64,000 nucleotides of DNA from DATBHM01 sp963772375 (GTDB lineage: Bacteria; Actinomycetota; UBA4738; JACQTL01), in assembly GCA_963772375.1 (NCBI GenBank), contig CAVYXG010000005.1:1116001-1180000 (forward strand). Direction: 5' to 3'. The translations under genes and the position numbers were made by a program. The notes under the pieces are model-generated. The model was given only the letters and a program-made list of their open reading frames with translations, did not search any database and was not told the origin of the DNA. Below, piece after piece: positions 51,797 through 64,000 of the stretch; position 1 is the first letter of the stretch; each line of letters begins with the position of its first letter.

Positions 51797-53197
51797 ATGG
51801 ACGAGCTCGAGACCGCCGCCGGCATGGCCGCGGCCGTCGCGTCCGGCGAGGTGTCGCCGGTCGAGCTGGTGCAGCGGTCGCTGTCGCGGGTGCAGTTGTG
51901 GCAGGACCCGACCAACGCGTTCACCCAGCTGCTGTTCGGGGCGGGGCTGGATGAGGCCCGCCGGATCGAGGCCCTGGTGGCGGCCGGTGAACAGGTCGGG
52001 CCGCTGGCCGGGGTCCCGGTCGCGGTGAAGGACCTGTTCGACCTGGCCGGCCACGACACGACGGGGTGTTCCCTGGCGTACGTCGGGAACCGGGCGGTGG
52101 CCGACGCCGCGGTGGTCCGCAGGCTGAAGTCGGCCGGTGCGATCGTGGTCGGGAAGACGAACATGCACGAGCTGGCCGCCGGCGCGACCAACCTGATCTC
52201 GGCGTGCGGCCCGACGGCCAACCCCTGGGACCTCACGCGGATCACGGGCGGGTCGAGCGGCGGTTCCGGCGCGGCGGTGGCGTCGGGGATCGTCCCCCTC
52301 GCGCTGGGGAGCGACACCGGCGGCTCGATCCGGATCCCGTCATCGTTCTGCGGGATCGGGGGGCTGAAGCCGACGCACGGGGCGCTGCCGCTCGACGGCG
52401 TGATGCCGCTGGCGCCGTCGATGGACTGCCCGGGTCCGATGGCCGGCTCGCTCGAGGACCTGGTGCTCGCCTGGGACGTGCTGGCCGGGCCCGGCGAGGG
52501 CGGCCACCACGACGACGACCGGGGCCCCGCGTACGTGGGCGTGCTCGGGGGGTGGTTCCTGGAGCGCATCCAGCCGGAGGTCGTCGACGGCGTCCGGACG
52601 GCCGGGCTGACCCTCGAGCGTCTCGGCGTGAAGATCGAACCGGTGGACGGCTCCGGGCTCGAGGACGCGCTGCAGACGTGGACCGACCTGGCCTGGTCGC
52701 AGTTCGCCGAGGTCCACGCGAACCTGCTCGACCACCCCGAGCTGGTCGATCCGCTGACGTTCTCCTATCTCGAGCACGGCGCCTCGCTGACGGCGGGGAA
52801 ACGGATGGCCGCGCGGGTCCGGGCCGAGGAGATCGGGCGGTGGTTCGCCGAACGCCTCCAGCAGGTCGATGTCCTGTTGTCGCCGGCGACGCCGTTTCCC
52901 GCGCCGCCGGCGGCGGCCGATGAGGTCGAGGTCCGTGAGGGCGTCATGCTGGGCGTGCACCGGGGCGCGCCGAGCGCGATGACCCGGCCGGTCAGCCTGA
53001 GCGGGCTCCCGGCGCTGGCCGTCCCGAGCGGGCTCTCCGGCGACGGGCTGCCGCTCGGGATCCAGCTGATCGCGGGCCGTCGCCGGGAACGGCTGCTGCT
53101 CACGACGGCCGCGATGCTCGGGGAGGCGGACTCGCGGTTCCGGCCGATGCGGGCCCCCTACCCGCCGCCGGGGCTGGATCATCCCGCGATGCCCTGA
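51797..53197 (+). CDS. Amidase-signature hydrolase
   Basis: The 466-residue enzyme has the Ser-cisSer-Lys triad of amidase-signature proteins: Lys in GVPVAVKDLFD, the glycine/serine loop ITGGSSGGSGAAVASG and the nucleophile in LGSDTGGSIRIPSSFCG. It resembles GatA-like amidases but lacks gatB/gatC neighbours, so a free amidase acting on a small amide is more likely than Glu-tRNA amidotransferase. It starts on the base after the upstream hydrolase stop. Confidence 0.92.
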   Translation: MDELETAAGMAAAVASGEVSPVELVQRSLSRVQLWQDPTNAFTQLLFGAGLDEARRIEALVAAGEQVGPLAGVPVAVKDLFDLAGHDTTGCSLAYVGNRAVADAAVVRRLKSAGAIVVGKTNMHELAAGATNLISACGPTANPWDLTRITGGSSGGSGAAVASGIVPLALGSDTGGSIRIPSSFCGIGGLKPTHGALPLDGVMPLAPSMDCPGPMAGSLEDLVLAWDVLAGPGEGGHHDDDRGPAYVGVLGGWFLERIQPEVVDGVRTAGLTLERLGVKIEPVDGSGLEDALQTWTDLAWSQFAEVHANLLDHPELVDPLTFSYLEHGASLTAGKRMAARVRAEEIGRWFAERLQQVDVLLSPATPFPAPPAAADEVEVREGVMLGVHRGAPSAMTRPVSLSGLPALAVPSGLSGDGLPLGIQLIAGRRRERLLLTTAAMLGEADSRFRPMRAPYPPPGLDHPAMP

Positions 53198-53229
53198 CCC
53201 GACCGTTCCGCCCCGAAGTCTGGGTTGGA

Positions 53230-53481
53230 CTAGCCGACCAGCTTGCGGGTGAGCTCCTCGTCCGAGGGTTCGGTCATGATCGTCCCGTCGGGGAACAGGA
53301 TCGTCGGGACGACCCGCAGCCCGCGATTGATCCGGAGCACGCGATGGGCGGCGGCAACGTCCTCGTCCACGTCGATCCACCGGTACCGCGCGCCGTGGCG
53401 GTCCAGCACGCGCCGGGCGCGCCGGCAATCGGAGCACGTGGTGGTCGAGTACACGACGATCTCGTCGAGGGTCGGTTCCAT
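53230..53481 (-). CDS. Glutaredoxin-like protein (mycoredoxin type)
   Basis: The 83-residue protein is a thioredoxin-fold redoxin: IVVYSTTTCSDCRRARRVLDRHG gives the CxxC active site (C-S-D-C), and LRVVPTILFPDGTIMTEPS contains the cis-proline and glutathione/mycothiol groove. In actinobacteria these act as mycoredoxins, reducing protein-mycothiol mixed disulfides. ATG 53481 gives the usual length; an ATG 14 codons upstream would add an atypical, poorly conserved start. The CSDC motif is unusual compared with the common CP(Y/F/W)C. Confidence 0.85.
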   Translation of the reverse strand: MEPTLDEIVVYSTTTCSDCRRARRVLDRHGARYRWIDVDEDVAAAHRVLRINRGLRVVPTILFPDGTIMTEPSDEELTRKLVG

Positions 53482-53608
53482 GGGTCGGGCACCAGTCTTC
53501 CGGGTCGAAGGAGTGTTCGCCACTGGGGCAACGGCCCCGTGACCAGGAACATTCCCGCCGGCGTCGGCGCGGAATCCCGTCCGGCGCCGCGGCTACCATG
53601 CGCACCTC

Positions 53609-54532
53609 ATGGCAGCCGGCCGCGAGCCCCGGAACGAGGACGCGTTCGGGGGCGCGCTCATCGTCCTCGCCAGCCTGATGTTCGGCATCGTCGTGGTGCT
53701 CGGCCGCATCGTCGAGCAGGGCCCGAGGGGGATGCCGGTGCCGATGATGCTGGCGATCCGGTTCGGCGGGGCCGCCGTGCTGCTCTTCGTGCTGCTGGCG
53801 GCGCTGCGACGGCCGCCGCTGCCCGCGCGGGGGGAGCGCCTCGGCCTGGGCGTCCTGGCGGTGGCCGGGTACGCGGTGGAGTCGTCGCTGTTCTTCCTGG
53901 CGGTGCAGCACGGCGAGGCGGCGGCGGTCACGTTGCTGTTCTTCACGTACCCGATCGTGGTCACCGCCGGGTCGATGGCGCTCGGGCAGGGCGCTCCGGG
54001 GCGGGTGGTCCTGCTGAGCCTGGCCTCGGCGATCGCCGGCTCGGCGCTGGTGATCCTGGCCGGCGGCGGGCTGGCCATCCAGGGGCTGGGCGTGGCGTTC
54101 GCCCTCGCGGCCGCGTGCGTGTACAGCTGCTACCTGCTGGGCGTCGACCGGGTCGCGCGGATGACCGAACCCCTCGCCGGTGCGATGTGGGTGAGCCTGT
54201 TCGCCTCGCTGGGGCTCGTGACGTACGCGGCCGTCAGCGGGAACCTCCAGGCGCCGGACGGGCTCCGGCAGTGGGCGCCGCTCGTGGGCATGGGCGCGGC
54301 GACTGCGGCGGCGTTCGTCTGCCTGTTCGCGGGGCTGCGGCGGCTGGGGCCGGTCCGGACGGCGGTGGTGGCGGCGACGGAGCCCCTCGCGGCGACCGTG
54401 CTGGCGTTCCTGTTCCTCGACCAGCCGATCCGGCCGGGTGTCGTGGCGGGCGGCGTGCTGATCCTCGGTGGGGCGATCGCCGCCAGCCTCGCGCGGGGTG
54501 GCGCGACGGCCGCGGAGCCCGAGGTCCCCTGA
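53609..54532 (+). CDS. EamA/DMT-family transporter
   Basis: The 307-residue protein has ten membrane helices arranged as two EamA repeats of five (ALIVLASLMFGIVVVLGRIVE start; second repeat from AFALAAACVYSCYLLGVD). The family exports metabolites such as amino acids or nucleosides; the cargo is unknown. TACCAT (53594-53599) ends nine bases before its ATG, a leaderless promoter. The gene is divergent from the mycoredoxin gene and upstream of two small metal-binding-looking proteins. Confidence 0.92.
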   Translation: MAAGREPRNEDAFGGALIVLASLMFGIVVVLGRIVEQGPRGMPVPMMLAIRFGGAAVLLFVLLAALRRPPLPARGERLGLGVLAVAGYAVESSLFFLAVQHGEAAAVTLLFFTYPIVVTAGSMALGQGAPGRVVLLSLASAIAGSALVILAGGGLAIQGLGVAFALAAACVYSCYLLGVDRVARMTEPLAGAMWVSLFASLGLVTYAAVSGNLQAPDGLRQWAPLVGMGAATAAAFVCLFAGLRRLGPVRTAVVAATEPLAATVLAFLFLDQPIRPGVVAGGVLILGGAIAASLARGGATAAEPEVP

Positions 54533-54574
54533 GGCCGATCGGCCCGACGGCGCCGCGGGGTAGGCTTGGCCGAG

Positions 54575-54748
54575 ATGTCCGACCGCCGTCAGTTCCGCCT
54601 TCGCGACTACGTCGAGCACTACCGCCGGAACTGGGAGGAGAGCACCGACCCGCTCCCGGAGAAGATCGCCAAGGTCGTCAAGAACCGAACCCTGGCCACG
54701 TTCGTCAAGGGCGGCTGCTGCGGCAACCGCGGCGAACCCGGCTGCTGA
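54575..54748 (+). CDS. Small protein with Cys-rich C-terminus
   Basis: The 57-residue protein starts at ATG 54575, eight bases after TAGGCT (54561-54566). It is basic and helical (RQFRLRDYVEHYRRNWEES) and ends in GGCCGNRGEPGC, three cysteines in eight residues. Such a tail could bind a metal or a cofactor. I do not recognise the family. The next gene, a His/Asp-rich protein, begins on the base after its stop, so the two are one translational unit. Confidence 0.6.
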   Translation: MSDRRQFRLRDYVEHYRRNWEESTDPLPEKIAKVVKNRTLATFVKGGCCGNRGEPGC

Positions 54749-54946
54749 ATGCCCGCGAAGAAGGGTTCCGGTCGGGACCCCGAGGCCGAAGACCACGACC
54801 ACGACCACGAGCACGTCGACCACGACCACGACCACGAGCACGTCGACCACGACCACGTCGAGGACGAGGGGCGCTCCCATCCGGACGATGGGTCGCCTGA
54901 CCCCGAGCGACCCGACCCGGTTGCTCCGCCGGAACCCGGTCCGTAG
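54749..54946 (+). CDS. His/Asp-rich small protein
   Basis: The 65-residue protein starts on the base after the Cys-rich protein's stop. Residues 15-38 are an alternating His/Asp/Glu stretch (DHDHDHEHVDHDHDHEHV, then DHDHV), a likely zinc, nickel or copper binding tract. The rest is Pro/Asp-rich and probably disordered. The DNA beneath is an exact 27-base duplication. Similar His-rich tracts are seen in metal storage and chaperone proteins, but no known family fits. Binding is inferred from composition. Confidence 0.55.
   Translation: MPAKKGSGRDPEAEDHDHDHEHVDHDHDHEHVDHDHVEDEGRSHPDDGSPDPERPDPVAPPEPGP
54791..54859 (+). repeat. Exact 27-base tandem repeat in the His-rich gene
   Basis: Copy 1 is 54791-54817, copy 2 54818-54844 (identical), and a shortened third copy runs 54845-54859. 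Each unit encodes DHDHDHEHV. Identity at silent positions suggests recent slippage. Confidence 0.85.
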
Positions 54947-54975
54947 CCTGGGCGGGACCCAGGGAGGAGCAACGC

Positions 54976-55275
54976 ATGCGTTCTGTCGGAAGAGTGCTGG
55001 CCGGTCTCGCGTTCGCGTTCGCGGTCGTGCTCCCGTCCGTCGCGTGGGCGGCGCCGGCCGGTTCCCTGGACACCACCTTCGACACCGACGGGATGCAGAC
55101 GGTGTCGACGATCGGGGGGTCCGACTCCGGCACCGAGGTGCTCGTCGTGGGCGGCAAGGTCCTGGTGTACGGCGCCAGCGACGGCGACCTGCTGATCGCG
55201 CGCCTGACCGCCGCCGGTGCGCCGGACCCGGGCTTCGGGGGCGGCGACGGGATCGTCACGATGAACGTCCTGGGC
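54976..55275 (+). pseudogene. Delta-60 repeat protein, 5' part (split by IS110 element)
   Basis: ATG 54976, preceded by GGGAGGAG, opens exactly 100 codons of an exported protein: a signal peptide (to AAWAAPA) and the first delta-60 repeats (LDTTFDTDGMQTVSTIGG; APDPGFGGGDGIVTMNVLG). The frame then runs into the insertion element. Joined to 56749-57717 it gives a 422-residue protein in frame, so the split is caused solely by the insertion. As it stands, a truncated protein ending in element-encoded residues could still be made. A CCTGGG/CCCAGG hairpin (54947-54963) precedes its ribosome-binding site. Confidence 0.8.
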
Positions 55276-55299
55276 TGTGGTGAAAATGCCCTCGGTTGG

Positions 55300-56535
55300 C
55301 TACGCGGCCTCCACCTCCTCGAGGGTGACGCGGTAGCCGATCGCCTGCAACTGCCGGACGAGCCGCGCGGTGTGGAGCTTCGGGTCGTGACGGACGAAGT
55401 GGTCGGCGCCAAGGTCCTGGTAGGGAACTCCTTTGTCGAGCATGTGGTAGGCGGCGACCAGGATCGAGTGGCCCACGGCGATGGTGGCCTTGCGTGAACC
55501 GCGACGGCCCCTCAACCGGGCGTGCTGGGCAGCCAGGTACGTGCCCTTCGATCGGGCCGCGCCCTTTGCCGCCTCCACCAGGGCGGTCCGGAGCCACTTC
55601 GAGCCCTTGCGGGTCTTCCCCGACCGGTGTTTGCCGGCCGACTCGTCGTTGCCCGGACACATCCCGGCCCACGAGGCCAACCTCCCGGCCGAGCCGAACT
55701 GGTCCATGTCCACCCCAATCTCGGCCACCATGGTCTCGGCCGTTCGCCGGTCCACCCCGGGGATCGTCCGGAGCACCTCAACGGCGAGGGCGAAAGGGGC
55801 GATCGCCTCCTCGATCTCCGCCGAGAGGTGAGCGATGACCTCCTCCAGGAACTCGAGCTTGGACAGGATGGTCCCCACGATGAGGGCGTGGTGTGACCCG
55901 AACCGCCCCGTGAGGGCCTCCTTCAGGGCGGGGATCTTCTTGCGGAGCTGTCCTCTGGCGAGCTCGGCCAGCACCTCGGGGTCGCGGGTCCCCTCGACCA
56001 GCGCGGTGAGCATGGCCCGGCCGGACACCCCCAGGATGTCCGAGGCCACCGATGACAGCTTGACCCCGGCGTCCTGCAGGATCTTGTCCAGGCGCTGGGC
56101 CTCCCGGGTCCGCTCCTCGATCTGAGCCTTGCGGTACCGGGTGAGGTTGCGGAGCTCCCGGATGGGCTTCGGCGGCACGAACGACGGTCGGACCAGACCG
56201 TGCTCCACGAGCTGGGCGATCCACTCCGAGTCGCGGACGTCGGTCTTGCGCCCCGGGACGGCCTTGAGGTGCCTGGCGTTCAGCACCTGGGTGTCGAAGG
56301 CATCCTCCAGCACGTAGTACACCGGCTTCCAGTACACCCCGGTGGACTCCATCCCCACCACCGTGACGCCGTAGGACGCGAGCCAGTCGGCGAGAGCGAG
56401 CAGCGCGTGCGTGGTGGTGCCGAACTCGTGGACCTCCTGGAGGCGTTCCCGGCCAGGCCCCGGGTACCTGACGCAGGCCATCACGGTGTCCTTGTGGACG
56501 TCGAGGCCCGCGCACCGTTCGATGAGGACGTCCAA
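55300..56535 (-). CDS. IS110-family DEDD transposase
   Basis: I start it at TTG 56535, because GGAAGGAGG lies just upstream and family members start close to CAGLDVHKD; ATG 56568 would add 11 residues. The 411-residue product has the RuvC-like DEDD domain (Asp in AGLDVHKD, Glu in VVGMESTGVYW, Asp pair in KTDVRDSEW) and the C-terminal Tnp_20 domain with TIPGVDRRTAETMVAEIG and the catalytic serine region CPGNDESAGKHRSG. IS110 enzymes recombine DNA at a core dinucleotide using a bridge RNA from the element's own end. The gene looks intact, so the element may be active. Confidence 0.9.
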   Translation of the reverse strand: MDVLIERCAGLDVHKDTVMACVRYPGPGRERLQEVHEFGTTTHALLALADWLASYGVTVVGMESTGVYWKPVYYVLEDAFDTQVLNARHLKAVPGRKTDVRDSEWIAQLVEHGLVRPSFVPPKPIRELRNLTRYRKAQIEERTREAQRLDKILQDAGVKLSSVASDILGVSGRAMLTALVEGTRDPEVLAELARGQLRKKIPALKEALTGRFGSHHALIVGTILSKLEFLEEVIAHLSAEIEEAIAPFALAVEVLRTIPGVDRRTAETMVAEIGVDMDQFGSAGRLASWAGMCPGNDESAGKHRSGKTRKGSKWLRTALVEAAKGAARSKGTYLAAQHARLRGRRGSRKATIAVGHSILVAAYHMLDKGVPYQDLGADHFVRHDPKLHTARLVRQLQAIGYRVTLEEVEAA

Positions 56536-56578
56536 CTGCTCCTCCTTCCCTCGGGCGGGCAGCGCCATGCCGCCCGGA

Positions 56579-56747
56579 GGAGCCTCATCTCACGGAGTCT
56601 GTGGTTCGTGCTCGAGGCAACAGTTGTGGGTTCCCGAGGCTCCCGCGTCCCACTCAGAGACGGGCTCGTAGCACCAAGCCAGCCCGACGTCGCCGGACGA
56701 CCCGCCCATTTTCATCGGATGCGGGTGGCGCGCAAGCGCCATGATCA
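56579..56747 (-). ncRNA. Candidate bridge RNA of the IS110 element
   Basis: This is the non-coding end upstream of the transposase, transcribed towards it. Read on the minus strand it contains a GGCGC-TTGC-GCGCC hairpin (56727-56740), a CCCGC/GCGGG stem with a 15-base loop (56701-56725), and an eight-pair stem GGAGCCTC/GAGGCTCC (56636-56643 with 56579-56586) closing a 49-base loop. Length and position match bridge RNAs of the IS110 group (177 nt in IS621). CTGTGGT in the last loop (56599-56605) equals the core plus the opposite element end (55275-55281). Inference; no transcript data. Confidence 0.5.
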
Positions 56748-56748
56748 C

Positions 56749-57717
56749 TCCGAGCAGGACTACGGCGCGATCGCGGCGGCCGGCGGCGGCAAGATCGTCG
56801 CGGCGGTGCCGACGGCCCCCTCCGGCGGGGGCCACGACCGCCTCGGCGTCGTCCGATTGACGTCCGCCGGGCTCCCCGACCCGTCGTTCGGCGGGGGCGA
56901 CGGCAAGCTGGCCGTCGACTTCGGCAAGGCGTTCGATCCCTACGCGATGGTCGCGCTGCCGAGCGGCAAGATGCTCGTGAGCGGCGAGTTCTATCCGAAG
57001 CCGGCCGATTCCGAGTTCCTCGTCGCCCGCCTGTTGCCGAAGGGCACGCTCGATCGTTCCTTCGGGGGAGGGGACGGGTTCGTCACGACGCAGTTCGGGT
57101 CGCACAACGACGGCGCGTGGCGGATGGCGGTGGATGCACAGGGGCGGATCGTCGCGGACGGGTGGGCCGGCGAGTCCGGCACCGACTACGACCTCGCCGT
57201 CGCCCGGTACCTGTCGAACGGCAGCCCCGACCACTCGTTCAGCGGGGACGGGAAGCTCCGCCTGCAGGTGCTCGAGCACGGCGACGACTACGCCTATGGC
57301 CTGGGGCTCGCCGGGAACAGGGTGATCGCCGGGCTCCACATCCAGAACGGGTCGGCCTCGCAGGTCGGGCTGGCGAGGTTCAACCCCAACGGCGCTCTCG
57401 ACCCATCCTTCGGTGGTGGCGACGGCGAGGTCATCCTCCCGTCCACGCCGACCGGTCTCGATCTCGAGGACATCGACGTGGACGCGGCCGGACGCGTCGT
57501 CGCGCTCGTCGCGACGGGCTCGCCGAAGCAGTTCGAGCTCGTTCGGTTCCTGCCCTCCGGGAAGCTCGACCACGGGTTCGGGACGGGTGGCTTCTCGGAC
57601 CCCACGTCGTTCACGAACGACGCGTCCCCGGCGCGCGTGGCGATCGGCGGCCAGGGGAACATCGTCGCCGTAGGAGACTCCGAGGGCGACGTCGTCGTGG
57701 CCCGCTGGGTCGGGTGA
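56749..57717 (+). pseudogene. Delta-60 repeat protein, 3' part (split by IS110 element)
   Basis: 322 codons continue the protein interrupted at 55275. They contain at least five delta-60 repeats, each with a phase such as LPDPSFGGGDGKLAVDFGKAFDPYAMVALPSGKMLVSGEF. These repeats form beta-propeller-like blades in secreted proteins of unknown function. After joining, GSEQDYGAIAAAGGGKIVA aligns residue-for-residue with GKAFDPYAMVALPSGKMLV further on. The fragment has no start of its own, so it is probably untranslated. Confidence 0.8.
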
Positions 57718-57849
57718 TCGGCTCGAGGAAGGCCACCGCGCTCCGGGTCTTGCCGTTCTCCTTCCCGGTCTGAAACACTCGAATCGCCGTGGGGGGTTTG
57801 TGCGGTTCGTCCGCGCCTCCCTCGAGCCAGCAACCCGGCGGGAGCACGG

Positions 57850-58925
57850 ATGCAGTCACAGCCCGGACACATCTTGATCGTCGACGACGACGCGCTGAAC
57901 CGCACCCTGCTTGCGAAGAATCTCGAGCACGACGGCCACCGGACCACCGCGGTCGACAACGGGTTCGCCGCGCTCGCGCTCCTCGAGGCCGAACGCCCCG
58001 ATGTCGTGCTGCTCGACGTCGTGATGCCCGGCCTCGACGGCATCGAGGTGCTCGCGCGGATGAAGTCCGACGCGGACCTCCGCCACATCCCGGTCATCAT
58101 GATCTCGGGCGTCGACGACGCCGAGAGCATCGTCCGCTGTATCGAAACCGGCGCGGAGGACTTCCTGCCGAAGCCGTTCGACCCGGTGATCCTCCGGGCG
58201 CGCATCGGCGCCGGCCTCAACCGCAAGCGCCTCCGCGACCTCGAGCAGGAACGCGTCCAGGATGTGTTCACGCGGTTCCTGCCGGAACCGATCGCGGCGG
58301 AGATGCTCGCGCGGAGCGACGGCGAGCCGGCGATCAAGGCCGTGCGGCTGTGGGCGACCGTGATGTTCGTCGACCTCCGGGGATTCACGGCCCTCGCCGA
58401 GACCCTTCCCGTCGAACAGGTGGTCGCGGTGCTCGGCCGGTTCCAGGGGACGATGGGCGACGCCGTGCTCGACCACGGTGGAACGCTGGTCGACTTCCTG
58501 GGCGATGGGCTGATGGCGGTGTTCGGCGCGCCGATCGAGAGCATCGACCACGCCGACCGGGCGGTGGCCGCCGCCCGGGACATCGCGGGCGCGCGCCTGG
58601 CCGGCTTCAACGCATGGGTTCGGGGCTCGGGGATCGGTGAGGGGTTCGGCATGGGGATCGGGCTGAACTCGGGGCGGGTCATGTCGGGCACGCTGGGGTC
58701 GGAGCGGCGGTTCGACTACGCCGTCATCGGCGACACCGTGAACACCGCCGCCCGCATCGAGCAGCTCACCAAGGACAGCGGCCACGCGATCCTGCTGGCC
58801 GACCAGACGAAGACGAACATGACCGGGCCGACCGACACGGTGGCGTTCGTCGACGAGTTCGAGATCCGGGGCAAGCAGTCGCGACTCAAGCTCTGGACCG
58901 TCGAGCCGACCGGGGGGCGGGACCC

Positions 58926-58929
<4 letters not shown>
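57850..58929 (+). CDS. Response regulator with class III adenylate/guanylate cyclase output
   Basis: The 359-residue protein has a receiver domain (Asp12-14, phospho-acceptor Asp56 in VVLLDVVMPG, Lys in FLPKPFDP) joined by a short helix to a class III cyclase domain. Catalytic residues look complete: metal Asp in MFVDLRGFT and in DFLGDGLMAVFGAP, and the Asn/Arg pair in DTVNTAARIEQL. It should make cAMP (or cGMP) when phosphorylated. GGCGGGAG precedes the ATG. Its TGA overlaps the GTG of the giant kinase gene, which is the obvious phosphate donor. I see nothing decisive in the 132 bases upstream. Confidence 0.92.

Positions 58930-64000
<5,071 letters not shown>

Larger units (their letters stand above)
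55277..56749 (-). mobile_element. IS110-family insertion sequence, 1473 bp
   Basis: The element carries one DEDD transposase on the minus strand. CT occurs at 55275-55276 and again at 56748-56749 (AG in transposase sense); removing 1473 bp between these restores the host gene with the same repeat spacing as its intact repeats. The transposase-upstream end is long (about 212 non-coding bases) and the downstream end short (23 bases), the arrangement of the IS110 group. No terminal inverted repeats or longer target duplications are visible, as expected for the family. Confidence 0.85.

Noticed and set aside
55277..56749. Terminal inverted repeats or a longer target duplication at the IS element
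   Set aside because: None found beyond the CT dinucleotide; consistent with the IS110 family rather than a DDE element.
57722..57849. Riboswitch upstream of the receiver-cyclase gene
   Set aside because: No conserved core of c-di-GMP, c-di-AMP or cobalamin classes could be recognised.

Overview
The window is one continuous piece of a GC-rich (roughly 70% by eye) bacterial chromosome with densely packed genes, many 1-11 bp overlaps, GTG starts and no tRNA, rRNA or CRISPR that I can see. Gene content (mycoredoxin-like protein, several F420/flavin LLM oxidoreductases, DUF4349, delta-60 repeats, LLM/acyl-CoA ligase pairs, leaderless promoters) points to an uncultured, deep-branching Actinomycetota. 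A Chloroflexota relative cannot be excluded from sequence reading alone.

Layout. 1-7.5 kb: end of a VWA protein, an M48 protease, then a four-gene TelA operon (membrane-anchored binding protein, TelA, binding-protein/VWA lipoprotein, XpaC-like protein). 7.5-9.7 kb: small membrane protein plus two-component system on the minus strand, with a PhoP-like direct repeat upstream. 9.9-14 kb: copper nitrite reductase (nirK) divergent from an NsrR-like regulator and two membrane proteins. 14-23 kb: metabolic genes (methyltransferase, acyl-CoA ligase, hydroxyacid dehydrogenase, aminotransferase, adenine deaminase, haloalkane dehalogenase). 23-27.5 kb: a second two-component system, a 28-codon mini-gene in a structured transcript, and a TetR/diiron-oxygenase operon with a readable operator. 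27.5-38 kb: greA, a CDP-alcohol phosphatidyltransferase, a beta-helix surface protein, an Fpg/Nei glycosylase, gnd, a Rieske-like protein without its histidine ligands, zwf, a CBS protein, mutY, a DUF4349 lipoprotein and DinB. 38-45 kb: LLM oxidoreductase, acyl-CoA ligase, two-module RTX protein, and the zinc operon znuA-znuC-znuB-zur. 45-54.5 kb: a 1146-residue membrane-glycosyltransferase-like/MFS fusion, YihY, a second LLM enzyme, hydrolase, amidase, mycoredoxin-like protein and EamA transporter. 54.5-57.7 kb: Cys-tailed and His-rich small proteins, then a delta-60 repeat gene split by an IS110-family element. 57.8-64 kb: a response-regulator/adenylate-cyclase protein overlapping a giant multi-GAF hybrid histidine kinase that runs off the window.

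How the parts work together. nirK, the NsrR-like regulator and the two membrane proteins look like a nitrite/NO module. gnd and zwf give the oxidative pentose phosphate branch. znuACB with zur is a zinc uptake operon whose putative operator covers the first codons of znuA. The cyclase and kinase at the right end share an overlapping start/stop and should act in one signalling route.

The two strongest observations are these. The IS110 element can be excised on paper with a CT core dinucleotide, restoring a 422-residue delta-60 protein in frame, and it carries a structured 5' non-coding end expected to encode a bridge RNA. A TANNNT box lies a nearly constant 7-11 nt before many start codons, which indicates widespread leaderless transcription and settles several start codons.
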